A stretch of DNA of 64,000 nt. Origin: JAKFEW01 sp036675505. GTDB lineage: Bacteria; Cyanobacteriota; Sericytochromatia; S15B-MN24; JAQBPE01. The notes below the pieces were generated by a model, which ran no database searches, was not told the origin of the DNA, and saw nothing but the letters and a program-made list of their open reading frames with translations. The DNA is taken from the NCBI GenBank assembly GCA_036675505.1, contig JAKFEW010000043.1, forward strand, positions 17,891-81,890, in the 5' to 3' direction. Position 1 is the first letter of the stretch. Every line of letters starts with the position of its first letter. Position numbers and translations under genes: made by a program. Shown in pieces: positions 56,944 through 64,000 of this stretch.

Positions 56944-57761
56944 GCGTGGTCGTGGCGATGCGGGACGTGGTCCACCGGTTCCCCGGCGGCCTGACGCTCC
57001 GCTTCGAGGGCGAGCTCGCGATCCGGGCCGGCGAGCGCATCGCGCTGCTGGGCGCGAACGGCGCCGGGAAGTCGACGCTCCTGCGGCTCCTCGCGGGGCT
57101 GCAAGCGCCCGCGGGCGGCGAGCTCGAGGTCTTCGGCCTGCGCCCCTGGGCCAGCGCCGCGGCCGTGCGGGCCCGCCTCGGCATGGTGATGCAGCACGTC
57201 GAGGACCAGCTGATCGTGCCGACGGTCTTCGACGACGTGGCCTTCACCCCGCGCAACCGCGACTGGCCGGAGACCGAGGTGCGGCCGGCCGTGGCGCGGG
57301 TCCTCGCCGAGCTCGGTATCGCCCACCTGGCCGAGCGGCTCACGCACGAGCTGAGCGGCGGCGAGCGCGTCCGCGTGGCGCTCGCGGGCTGCCTGGTCGC
57401 CCAGCCAGAGCTCTTGCTGCTCGACGAGCCTTTCGAGCACCTCGACCCGGCGTCGCGCCGGGCCACCGCCACGCTGGTCGGCGGGCTCGCCGCCGGCGGT
57501 GCGACGGTGGTGCTCTCGACGCACCAGGTGGACCTCGTGCCGGCGCTCGCGGACCGGGTCGTCGTGCTCGCGCCCGGCGGGCGCCTCGCGATCGTCGGCA
57601 CGCCGCGCGAGGTCTTCGACCGGCCGGAGGCCCTGCGCGACCTCCGCATCGAGCCGCCCGTGCTGGTCGACCTGTTCGGGCGGCTGCGCGACCTGGGCCT
57701 CGCGATCCCGCTCGACGCCGACGAAGCCGCCGCCGCGCTGCGGACGCGGCTCGCCCCTTGA
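56940..57761 (+). CDS. cbiO: CbiO/EcfA-type ABC transporter ATPase (273 aa)
   Basis: Walker A is GANGAGKSTLLRLLAGL, the Q-loop region MVMQHVEDQLIVPTVFDDVA, the signature LSGGERVRVALAGCLV, Walker B ELLLLDEPFEHLDP and the switch His STHQVD. VEDQLIVPTVFDDVAFTPRN is typical of EcfA/CbiO proteins. It powers CbiMQ metal import. Only one ATPase gene is present, consistent with a homodimer as in Cbi/Nik systems. Last gene of the lemA operon; the next 240 bp are a promoter and leader region. Confidence 0.93.
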   Translation: MSVVVAMRDVVHRFPGGLTLRFEGELAIRAGERIALLGANGAGKSTLLRLLAGLQAPAGGELEVFGLRPWASAAAVRARLGMVMQHVEDQLIVPTVFDDVAFTPRNRDWPETEVRPAVARVLAELGIAHLAERLTHELSGGERVRVALAGCLVAQPELLLLDEPFEHLDPASRRATATLVGGLAAGGATVVLSTHQVDLVPALADRVVVLAPGGRLAIVGTPREVFDRPEALRDLRIEPPVLVDLFGRLRDLGLAIPLDADEAAAALRTRLAP

Positions 57762-57824
57762 GCGCGGGCGCCCGGACGCCGGCGACCGAGGCGACTGACG
57801 GGCTCGGTCGGCTCCAGCATAGAG

Positions 57825-57853
57825 TTGACATTAAATCAAGGCTTTCATAATCT
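57825..57853 (+). promoter_or_regulatory. Consensus-like promoter of the acs-pdh-acp operon
   Basis: TTGACA (57825-57830) and TAATCT (57848-57853) are separated by 17 bp in a sharply AT-rich island within GC-rich DNA. Direction matches the downstream operon. Transcription would start near 57860, leaving a leader of about 140 nt. Confidence 0.8.
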
Positions 57854-57905
57854 GATTAAATAACATAATATCGACCTCCTTCCGCCCGGGAGGAGACCCG
57901 GTAGC

Positions 57906-57976
57906 CCCGATCACCCTTGCTGGAACGCGAAGAAGCGATCGGGCCGGGAGCGGCCCAAAGGCGTGCCGCTCCCGGC
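57906..57976 (+). promoter_or_regulatory. Two consecutive hairpins in the acs leader
   Basis: Hairpin 1 pairs CCCGATC (57906-57912) with GATCGGG (57937-57943) around a 24-nt loop. Hairpin 2 is a perfect 12-bp stem, GCCGGGAGCGGC (57943-57954) with its complement (57965-57976), and a 10-nt loop. They share base 57943, so they compete there. No U-tract follows, so neither is a simple terminator. The acs Shine-Dalgarno AGGAGGG lies just downstream. A cis-regulatory role is inference; the family of known riboswitches is not evident. Confidence 0.6.
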
Positions 57977-58002
57977 TGGCAGGGCCCGGTAGGAGGGACG
58001 TC

Positions 58003-59781
58003 ATGGCCATCCATCCGTCGATCGCCGTCATCCGCAAGGATCCCGTGGCGCTGCGCGTCCTCCCGAACCTCCGGGACTACGAGGCGGCCTGCGCCGGCTT
58101 CTCCTGGACGGAGGCCCGCGGCGCGCTCTCCGGCTTGCCCGGCGGACGCGGGCTCAACATCGCGCATGAGGCCGTCGACCGGCATGCCGCCGGCGCCGCC
58201 GCGGGCCGGGTGGCCCTGCGGTGGCTCGACCGGCGCGGCGGGCGCGAGGACATCAGCTACGCCGACCTGCGGGCGCGGACGAGCCGCTTCGCCAACGTGC
58301 TCGCGACCCTCGGCGTCGCGCCCGGCGAGCGCGTCTTCAGCCTGCTGGGGCGGGTGCCGGCGCTCCACGTCGCGGCCATCGGCACCTTGAAGCGCGGGGC
58401 TGTGTTCGCGCCGATGTTCGCCGCGTTCGGGCCGGAGCCCGTCCGCACGCGCCTGGCCCTCGGGACGGGCCGGGTGCTCGTCACGACCGAGGCGCACTAC
58501 CGGAAGAAGGTGGCGCCGATCCGCGATCAGCTCCCCGAGCTGCGGCACGTCATCCTCGTGGCCGACGACGGCGCCGTCTCGGAGGTCCCGGATACGCTCG
58601 ACTTCGCCCGGCTGATGGCGGCGGCGAGCGACCGGTACGCGATCGCGCCGACCCGGCCGGACGACCCCGCGCTGCTGCACTTCACGAGCGGCACGACTGG
58701 CGTGCCGAAGGGGGCGCTCCATGTCCACGAGGCGATCCTGGTGCACCACGTCACCGGCCGCCTCGCGCTGGACCTCCACCCCGAGGACGTCTTCTGGTGC
58801 ACCGCCGACCCCGGCTGGGTGACCGGCACGTCGTACGGCATCCTCGCGCCGCTCTCGAACGGCGTCACGAGCATCGTGGACGAAGGCGAGTTCGACGCCG
58901 AGCGCTGGCACGCCATCCTGCGCGAGGAGCGGGTGACCGTCTGGTATACAGCGCCCACCGCCGTGCGCATGCTCCGGAAGCTCGACCGCGGGCTCCCGCC
59001 CCGGCACGCGCCGCCCGACCTTCGGTTCATCGCGAGCGTCGGCGAGCCGCTCGCGCCCGAGGCCGTCATGTGGGGGCTCGAGGCCTTCGGGCTGCCGATC
59101 CACGACAACTGGTGGCAGACCGAGACGGGCGGCATCATGATCGCGAACTTCGCCGCGCAGGACATCAAGCCCGGCTCCATGGGCCGGCCGCTGCCTGGCA
59201 TCGAGGCCGCCGTCGTGCGGCGCCGGGACGACGGGACGGTCGCCCTCATCCGCGAGCCGGACGTCGCCGGCGAGCTCGCGATCCGGGCCGGCTGGCCGTC
59301 GATGTTCCGGACCTACCTCGGCGCGGAGGAGCGCTACCGGCGCTGCTTCGCGGACGGCTGGTACCTCACCGGCGACCTCGCGAGCGTCGACGCCGACGGG
59401 TACTTCTGGTTCAAGGGGCGCGGCGACGACGTGATCAAGTCGATGGGCCACCTGATCGGCCCCTTCGAGGTCGAGAGCGCGCTGATGGCGCACCCCGCGG
59501 TGGCCGAGGCCGGCGTGATCGGCAAGCCCGACCCGATCGCCTTCGAGGTCGTGAAGGCCTTCGTGGTGACGAACCCGGGCTACGAGCCGGGCGAGCTGCT
59601 GCACCGCGAGCTCCTCGCCCACGCCCGGACCCGGCTCGGCCCGGCCGTGGCGCCCAAGGAGATCGCCTTCGTCGCGGAGCTGCCACGCACCCGCAGCGGC
59701 AAGATCATGCGCCGGCTGCTCAAGGCCCGCGAGCTCGGGCTGCCTGAGGGCGACCTCTCGACGCTGGAGGCGACGCCATGA
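58003..59781 (+). CDS. acsA: Acetate--CoA ligase (AcsA-type acetyl-CoA synthetase, 592 aa)
   Basis: AMP-forming ligase converting acetate, ATP and CoA to acetyl-CoA. Signature motifs are LLHFTSGTTGVPKGALHVHE (P-loop), VFWCTADPGWVTGTSYGILA, DNWWQTETGG, DGWYLTGDLASVDADGYFWF and the catalytic, acetylatable Lys in LPRTRSGKIMRRLLKAR. The Trp in DNWWQTE restricts the pocket to small acids such as acetate. Length and motifs fit the Bacillus AcsA branch rather than the longer Acs. First gene of the operon, AGGAGGG before ATG; its stop overlaps pdhA as ATGA. Confidence 0.92.
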   Translation: MAIHPSIAVIRKDPVALRVLPNLRDYEAACAGFSWTEARGALSGLPGGRGLNIAHEAVDRHAAGAAAGRVALRWLDRRGGREDISYADLRARTSRFANVLATLGVAPGERVFSLLGRVPALHVAAIGTLKRGAVFAPMFAAFGPEPVRTRLALGTGRVLVTTEAHYRKKVAPIRDQLPELRHVILVADDGAVSEVPDTLDFARLMAAASDRYAIAPTRPDDPALLHFTSGTTGVPKGALHVHEAILVHHVTGRLALDLHPEDVFWCTADPGWVTGTSYGILAPLSNGVTSIVDEGEFDAERWHAILREERVTVWYTAPTAVRMLRKLDRGLPPRHAPPDLRFIASVGEPLAPEAVMWGLEAFGLPIHDNWWQTETGGIMIANFAAQDIKPGSMGRPLPGIEAAVVRRRDDGTVALIREPDVAGELAIRAGWPSMFRTYLGAEERYRRCFADGWYLTGDLASVDADGYFWFKGRGDDVIKSMGHLIGPFEVESALMAHPAVAEAGVIGKPDPIAFEVVKAFVVTNPGYEPGELLHRELLAHARTRLGPAVAPKEIAFVAELPRTRSGKIMRRLLKARELGLPEGDLSTLEATP

Positions 59782-60764
59782 GCACGGAGCTCCCGGCCTG
59801 GCCGGCCGAAGTGGACCTGGACCGGGGCCGGGCCTACCTGCGGGACATGCTGCGGGTGCGGCGGTTCGAGGAGAAGGCCGCCGAGGTTTACCAGGCCGGG
59901 CACATCCACGGGTTCCTGCACCTCTACATCGGCGAGGAGGCGGTCGCGGCCGGGGCCCTGCCCGAGCTGCGCGCGGAGGACGCGGTCTTCGCGACCTACC
60001 GCGAGCATGGCCACGCCCTGCTCCGCGGCGTGTCGGCCGGCGCCATCATGGCCGAGATGTACGGCAAGGCCGAGGGGTGCAGCCGGGGCCGCGGCGGCTC
60101 GATGCACCTCTTCGACGCCGCGCGGCGCTTCTACGGCGGGAGCGCGATCGTGAGCGGGGCGCTGCCGATGGCCGTGGGCCTGGCCCTGGCCGACAAGCTG
60201 CTGGGCGTTCCCGGCCTCGCCGCATGCTTCTTCGGCGAGGGCGCCATGGCCGAGGGCGCCTTCCACGAGTCGCTCAACCTCGCGGCCCTGTGGCACCTGC
60301 CCGTGCTGTTCATATGCGAGAACAACCTCTACGCGATGGGCACCGCGCTCGCGGTGTCCCACGCACGCACCGATCTCGCGGCCCGCGCCGCCAGCTACGG
60401 CCTCGCGGCGGAGGCCGTGGACGGCATGGACGTGCTCGCCGTGGCCCAGGCCGTCGCGCACGCGACCCGCGCGATCCGCGAGGGCTTAGGGCCGCACTTC
60501 ATCGAATGCCGGACCTACCGGTTCCGCGCCCACTCGATGTTCGATCCGGAGCTCTACCGCAGCAAGGAAGAGATCGAGGCGTGGAAGGCGCGCGACCCGA
60601 TCACGACGTTCGCGGCCCGGCTGCGGGCGCACGGGTGGCTGGACGACGGCGCGATGGCGGCGCTGGAGGCCGAGGTCGCGGGCGAGGTGGCCGCGGCGGT
60701 CGCGTTCGCCGAAGCGGGTTCGCCGGAGCCGGTCGCGGCCCTGTTGGAGGACGTCTACGCATGA
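59778..60764 (+). CDS. pdhA: Pyruvate dehydrogenase E1 component, alpha subunit (328 aa)
   Basis: Thiamin-diphosphate-dependent decarboxylase subunit. It has AYLRDMLRVRRFEEKAAEVY, IGEEAVAAGALPELRAEDAV, YREHGHALLRGVSAGAIMAE, GRGGSMHLFD and the ThDP motif FFGEGAMAEGAFHESLNLAA with CENNLYAMGT (GDG-N type). The phosphorylation-loop-like RTYRFRAHSMFDPELYRSKE is typical of PDH E1alpha. It overlaps acsA and pdhB by 4 bp each. Acetoin dehydrogenase E1 is the main alternative, but the partner genes favour pyruvate. Confidence 0.9.
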   Translation: MSTELPAWPAEVDLDRGRAYLRDMLRVRRFEEKAAEVYQAGHIHGFLHLYIGEEAVAAGALPELRAEDAVFATYREHGHALLRGVSAGAIMAEMYGKAEGCSRGRGGSMHLFDAARRFYGGSAIVSGALPMAVGLALADKLLGVPGLAACFFGEGAMAEGAFHESLNLAALWHLPVLFICENNLYAMGTALAVSHARTDLAARAASYGLAAEAVDGMDVLAVAQAVAHATRAIREGLGPHFIECRTYRFRAHSMFDPELYRSKEEIEAWKARDPITTFAARLRAHGWLDDGAMAALEAEVAGEVAAAVAFAEAGSPEPVAALLEDVYA

Positions 60765-61741
60765 GCCTGACCTACCGCGAGGCCGTCCGACGCGCGATGT
60801 GCGAGGCGATGCGGCGGGATCCGCGCGTCTTCCTGATGGGCGAGGACGTGGGCCGCTACGGCGGCTGCTACGCGGTGAGCCTGGGGATGTTCCAGGAGTT
60901 CGGGCCCGAGCGCATCCGCGACGCGCCGCTCTCGGAGCTCGGCTTCGTGGGCGCGGGGATCGGGGCGGCGATCGGCGGGATGCGCCCGATCGTCGAGCTG
61001 ATGACCGTCAACTTCAGCCTCCTCGCGCTCGATCAGGTCGTGAACAACGCGGCCCTGCTGCACCACATGTCCGGCGGGCAGGTCGCCGTGCCGCTCGTGA
61101 TCCGCATGGCGACGGGCGCCGGCCGGCAGCTCGCGGCGCAGCACTCGCACAGCCTGGAGGTCTGGTACGCGCACGTCCCCGGCCTCAAGGTCGCGGCGCC
61201 TGCGACCGTCGCCGACGCGCACGGCATGCTCGCGGCCGCCCTCGAAGACCCGAACCCCGTGATCCTCTTCGAGCACATGCTCCTTTACGGCCTCGAAGGC
61301 GAGCTGCCCGACGACGCCGGCCCCGCGGACCTCGTTCACGCGGCCGTCCGCCGGCCGGGCCGCGACATCAGCCTGATCACCTACGGCGGCTCGCTGCCCA
61401 AGACGCTCGAGGCCGCCGCGCGGCTCGCCGAGCGGGGCGTCGACGCGGAGGTCGTGGACCTTCGGGTGCTGCGGCCGCTCGACACCGCCACGATCCTCGC
61501 GTCGGTCCGGAAGACCCGGCGGGCCGTGGTCGTCGACGAGGGCTGGAAGACCTGCGGCCTGGCGGCCGAGATCGTCGCCACCCTCGTCGAGGGCGCGTTC
61601 TACGACCTCGACGCGCCGCCCGCGCGCGTCTGCTCGGCCGAGGTGCCGATCCCGTACGCGCGCCAGCTCGAGGAGGCCGCCCTGCCCCAGGCCGCCACGA
61701 TCGTCGCGACGGCCCTGGCCGCGGTAGGGGCCCGTGTCTGA
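60761..61741 (+). CDS. pdhB: Pyruvate dehydrogenase E1 component, beta subunit (326 aa)
   Basis: Starts MSLTYREAVRRAMCEAMRRD with VFLMGEDVGRYGGCYAVSLG, then DAPLSELGFVGAGIGAAIGG, the His-containing GRQLAAQHSHSLEVWYAHVP and a transketolase C-terminal half (ISLITYGGSLPKTLEAAARL, VDLRVLRPLDTATI, VVVDEGWKTCGLAAEI). These form the E1 alpha2beta2 heterotetramer with PdhA. It overlaps pdhA as ATGA and pdhC by 8 bp. Confidence 0.93.
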   Translation: MSLTYREAVRRAMCEAMRRDPRVFLMGEDVGRYGGCYAVSLGMFQEFGPERIRDAPLSELGFVGAGIGAAIGGMRPIVELMTVNFSLLALDQVVNNAALLHHMSGGQVAVPLVIRMATGAGRQLAAQHSHSLEVWYAHVPGLKVAAPATVADAHGMLAAALEDPNPVILFEHMLLYGLEGELPDDAGPADLVHAAVRRPGRDISLITYGGSLPKTLEAAARLAERGVDAEVVDLRVLRPLDTATILASVRKTRRAVVVDEGWKTCGLAAEIVATLVEGAFYDLDAPPARVCSAEVPIPYARQLEEAALPQAATIVATALAAVGARV

Positions 61742-62912
61742 GCTCAAGATGCCCACGCTGGGCGCGTTCATCGAGGCGGGCACGCTGGCCGAGTGGAAGA
61801 TCGCGCCGGGCGCGCACGTGAAGCGCGGCGACATCGTCGCCGTGGTGGACACCGACAAGGCCGCTATCGAGATCGAGACCTGGCAGGCGGGCGTGGTGCG
61901 CGAGCTCGTGGCCCGGCCGGGCGACAAGCTCGCGGTCGGCGCGGTGCTGGCGGTCATCGAGGAGGAGTCGGGAGCGGAAACAGCCGCCGCGCCGCCCGCC
62001 GCCGCCGCGACGAGCGGCCCCGCGGCCCCGGGCCCCGCTTCCCCCGCGCATGCGAAGGCGTCGCCAGCGGCACGGCAGCGCGCCCTAGAGCTCGGCGTCG
62101 CGCTCGAAGGGATCACGGGCACAGGGCCGGGCGGCGCGGTGACCCGGGCCGACGTCGAGCTCGCGGGCGCGCCCGCCCCGCCCGAAACGACGCCCGCCCC
62201 GCCCGATACGACGCCCGCCCCGCCCGAGACGACGTCCGCCCCGCCCGAGACGACGCCGATGCGGCGTGCGATCGCCCTCGCGGTGGAACGGTCGAACCGC
62301 GAGATCCCCCACTACCACCTCGCCCGGGAGATCGAGCTGACGCGGGCCCTGGCCTGGCTCGCGGCCTGGAACGCCGCGCGACCGCCGGCCGAGCGCATGC
62401 TCCCCGCCGCGTTGCTGCTGCGGGCCACGGCCCTGGCGCTGGCCGCGTCGCCCCGGCTCAACGGCTTCTGGCAGGACGACGGCTTCCGGCCGAGCCCGGA
62501 CGTCCACCTCGGCGTCGCCATCCGCCTGCGCCACGGCGGCCTGGTCGTGCCGGCGCTGCTCGACGTGGGGCGCAAGCCCGTGGTCCAGGTGATGGCCGAG
62601 CTCGCGGACCTCGCGAACCGGGCGCGGGCCGGCACCTTGCGGCGCGCCGAGCTCACGGAGGCCACGGCCACGGTCACGAACCTGGGCGATCGCGGCGCCA
62701 CGACGGTTCATGGCGTGATCTTCCCGCCCCAGGTCGTGCTGGTGGGCTTCGGTCGCATCTCGCGCCGCCCCTGGGTGGACGGCGAGGCGGTCGTGGCGCG
62801 CGAGGCCGTCACCGCCTCGCTCGCCGCCGACCACCGCGCCAGCGACGGCCACGAGGGCAGCGCCTTCCTCGAGGCGCTCGCCCGCTTCCTGCAGGAGCCC
62901 GACCAGCTATGA
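61734..62912 (+). CDS. pdhC: Dihydrolipoamide acetyltransferase E2 component (392 aa)
   Basis: The GTG start overlaps pdhB. A lipoyl domain at about 1-78 has the lipoylated Lys in VVDTDKAAIEIET. A linker and a peripheral-subunit-binding domain (ASPAARQRALELGVALEGIT then GTGPGGAVTRADVEL) follow. A second linker contains four APPETTP-type repeats. The catalytic domain (about 180-392) ends with DHRASDGHEGSAF, the HxxxDG acyltransferase site. The core is slightly short for the family. It accepts acetyl from E1 and gives acetyl-CoA. No E3 (lpd) gene is in the window. Confidence 0.9.
   Translation: MSELKMPTLGAFIEAGTLAEWKIAPGAHVKRGDIVAVVDTDKAAIEIETWQAGVVRELVARPGDKLAVGAVLAVIEEESGAETAAAPPAAAATSGPAAPGPASPAHAKASPAARQRALELGVALEGITGTGPGGAVTRADVELAGAPAPPETTPAPPDTTPAPPETTSAPPETTPMRRAIALAVERSNREIPHYHLAREIELTRALAWLAAWNAARPPAERMLPAALLLRATALALAASPRLNGFWQDDGFRPSPDVHLGVAIRLRHGGLVVPALLDVGRKPVVQVMAELADLANRARAGTLRRAELTEATATVTNLGDRGATTVHGVIFPPQVVLVGFGRISRRPWVDGEAVVAREAVTASLAADHRASDGHEGSAFLEALARFLQEPDQL
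62175..62258 (+). repeat. Four 21-bp repeats in the E2 inter-domain linker
   Basis: Four tandem 21-bp units encode APPETTP, APPDTTP, APPETTS and APPETTP within pdhC. This is a flexible Pro/Thr hinge of the swinging-arm type. Near-identity of the units suggests recent expansion. Confidence 0.92.
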
Positions 62913-63169
62913 GCCTCCCCGATGCCATGACCCGCGAGCAGGTCCGCGCGGCCGTCCTCTCGGTCCTCGCAGGCATCGCGCCGGAGGTCGACGCCGCGGC
63001 CGTCCGGCCCGACGCCCGCCTGCGCGAGCAGTTCGACCTGGATTCGATGGACTACCTGAACTTCCTGATCGCGCTCGGGCGCGACCTCGGCGTGGAGATC
63101 CCGGAGGCCGACTACGGCCGCGTCGAGACGCTCGACGGCTGTGTCGACTACGTCCTCGCCCACCGCTGA
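62909..63169 (+). CDS. Acyl carrier protein at the end of the pdh operon (86 aa)
   Basis: Helix 1 (EQVRAAVLSVLAGIAPEVDA) is followed by the phosphopantetheine site FDLDSMDYLNFLIAL, whose Ser sits in the DSM(D) context of ACPs. EVEIPEADYGRVETLDGCVD is helix 3-4. It overlaps pdhC as ATGA and is therefore translated with the complex. Fatty-acid ACPs usually carry DSLDxVE; the DSMDYLNF form suggests a specialised carrier. Its cargo is unknown; an acetyl group from the complex is a possibility (inference). Confidence 0.85.
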   Translation: MSLPDAMTREQVRAAVLSVLAGIAPEVDAAAVRPDARLREQFDLDSMDYLNFLIALGRDLGVEIPEADYGRVETLDGCVDYVLAHR

Positions 63170-63205
63170 CGCCTTCGGGCCCCGGTGGGGCCGGATCGAC
63201 CGCGC

Positions 63206-64000
63206 TCAGCGCGGCGCCACCCGGGCGCCGGGCCGCAAGCCTTCCGGCGGATGCACGACCACCAGGTCGCCCGGCCGGAGCCCGGAACGCACCTCCACGC
63301 GCAGCGGCGTGCGGCGCCCCAGCGAGACCTGGCGGATCGCCACGCCGCCGCCTTCCACCCGGAAGACCGCCCACCCCGCGCCGTGGCGGAAGACCGCCGA
63401 GCTCGGCACGCCGAGGACGTCGCGCCCCTCCCAGAGCATGATCCGCGCCGTGCCCGCGAACCCGTCGCCCAGCGCGGCCCGGGCGGCCGGCGGGCCGCCG
63501 AGGTCCAGCAGCACCCGGACCCGCTGCTCCTCGACGCCCAGCGGCGAGACGCGCGTGAAAGCCGACGGCTCGACCCGGCGGACGCGGGCCGGGAGCGCGG
63601 CGTCGCCGCCCCAACCCGCGACCACGGCCTTCATGCCCGACCGGACCTGGGCCGCGTCCTCGGTGCGCAGCTCCACCTCGAACTCGAGGTCGCGCGGGTC
63701 CCCGAGCTCCAGGAGCGGGGTGCCGGCCGCCACGGTCCCGGCGTCGACCCGCAGGGCGCGCAGCACGGCGCCCGCGAGCGGGGAGCGGGCCCGCCAGACC
63801 TCCGGCGAGCCGCCGCCGCCCCCGCCGAGGGCGGCCTGCGCCGCGGCGAGCTCCTGCGCGGCCAGGCGCACCTGGCGCCGTGAGGCCTCGGCGTCCGCGG
63901 CCTGGAGCCTGGCCGCGGTCTCCGCCCGCTCCAGCTCCTGCCGGCTCACGGCGCCCTCGCCGGCCAGCGCGCGCATGCGGTCGGCGTCCCGCCGGGCCTG
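63206..64000 (-). CDS. RND-type efflux periplasmic adaptor (HlyD/MFP family), N-terminus outside window
   Basis: The frame is open through base 64000. A helical hairpin (RALAGEGAVSRQELERAETA, SRRQVRLAAQELAAAQAALG) is followed by the half-lipoyl motif RARSPLAGAVLRALRVDAGT, a beta-barrel domain (LEFEVELRTEDAAQVRSGMK) and a membrane-proximal domain ending VEVRSGLRPGDLVVVHPPEG. This is the usual order of RND adaptors. A Gly-rich loop (GGGGGGSP) interrupts the hairpin end. The pump and outer-membrane partners would lie beyond the window. Convergent with acp, 36 bp between stops. Confidence 0.88.
   Translation of the reverse strand, partial: QARRDADRMRALAGEGAVSRQELERAETAARLQAADAEASRRQVRLAAQELAAAQAALGGGGGGSPEVWRARSPLAGAVLRALRVDAGTVAAGTPLLELGDPRDLEFEVELRTEDAAQVRSGMKAVVAGWGGDAALPARVRRVEPSAFTRVSPLGVEEQRVRVLLDLGGPPAARAALGDGFAGTARIMLWEGRDVLGVPSSAVFRHGAGWAVFRVEGGGVAIRQVSLGRRTPLRVEVRSGLRPGDLVVVHPPEGLRPGARVAPR

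Noticed and set aside
54029..57824. Cobalamin or NiCo riboswitch upstream of the cbiMQO genes
   Set aside because: cbiM overlaps the M48 gene and there is no leader; no cobalamin-box-like sequence was seen before lemA either.

Overview
The window is a GC-rich (clearly well above 60% by eye) chromosomal segment from a diderm bacterium. Outer-membrane barrel-like proteins, many lipobox signal peptides, an RND-type adaptor and periplasmic copper proteins all point that way. I cannot assign a phylum from sequence alone. No rRNA, tRNA, CRISPR array, intact transposase or phage gene was seen. Coding is dense, with many 1-14 bp overlaps, but gene remnants are scattered through the first 34 kb: a DUF692 oxidase, a histidine kinase tail, two CBS proteins, a DUF1801 protein, a uridine kinase, an SLC13 transporter and two lipoproteins.

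Layout. 1-1728: 3' part of phosphoenolpyruvate synthase. 1.8-8.8 kb: a copper region with a DUF692 remnant, a YtkA-like lipoprotein, a CopA-type ATPase, a barrel-like outer-membrane protein and a CopB-type ATPase. Two divergent MerR/CueR-type promoter boxes lie between the lipoprotein and copA. 9.2-15.8 kb: Hsp20, a GNAT enzyme, a propeller protein, a HigBA-like toxin-antitoxin pair and small membrane proteins, mixed with remnants. 15.8-22.7 kb: a tandem family of beta-propeller lipoproteins (three intact, two decayed), then a divergent lipoprotein with flagellar hook/rod-like sequence. 22.7-43.1 kb: a signalling island of six histidine kinases, one degenerate kinase-like protein and three stand-alone receiver proteins. 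It includes a 1508-residue kinase with ten PAS domains, nine of them a 124-residue tandem array. A methyltransferase and a ferric-reductase-like flavocytochrome with a divergent c-type cytochrome sit inside it.

43.4-53.8 kb: periplasmic and envelope genes, a DsrE-family protein behind a strong dyad-bearing promoter, a Met/Gly-rich lipoprotein, a peptidoglycan-binding protein, an AraC regulator divergent from an alcohol dehydrogenase, hemerythrin-like and DUF2231 proteins, and a classical OmpR/kinase pair. 54.0-57.8 kb: a tight LemA - M48 protease - CbiM/CbiQ/CbiO metal-uptake operon. 57.8-63.2 kb: a strong promoter and hairpin-rich leader driving acetyl-CoA synthetase, pyruvate dehydrogenase E1alpha, E1beta, E2 and an acyl carrier protein, all overlapping end to start. 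63.2-64.0 kb: a convergent, partial efflux adaptor.

Working together: the copper ATPases, YtkA-like lipoprotein and barrel protein look like a metal-stress module controlled by a regulator encoded elsewhere. The acs-pdh-acp operon would make acetyl-CoA from both acetate and pyruvate. The signalling island has receivers but no DNA-binding output of its own, which suggests phosphorelay-style integration.
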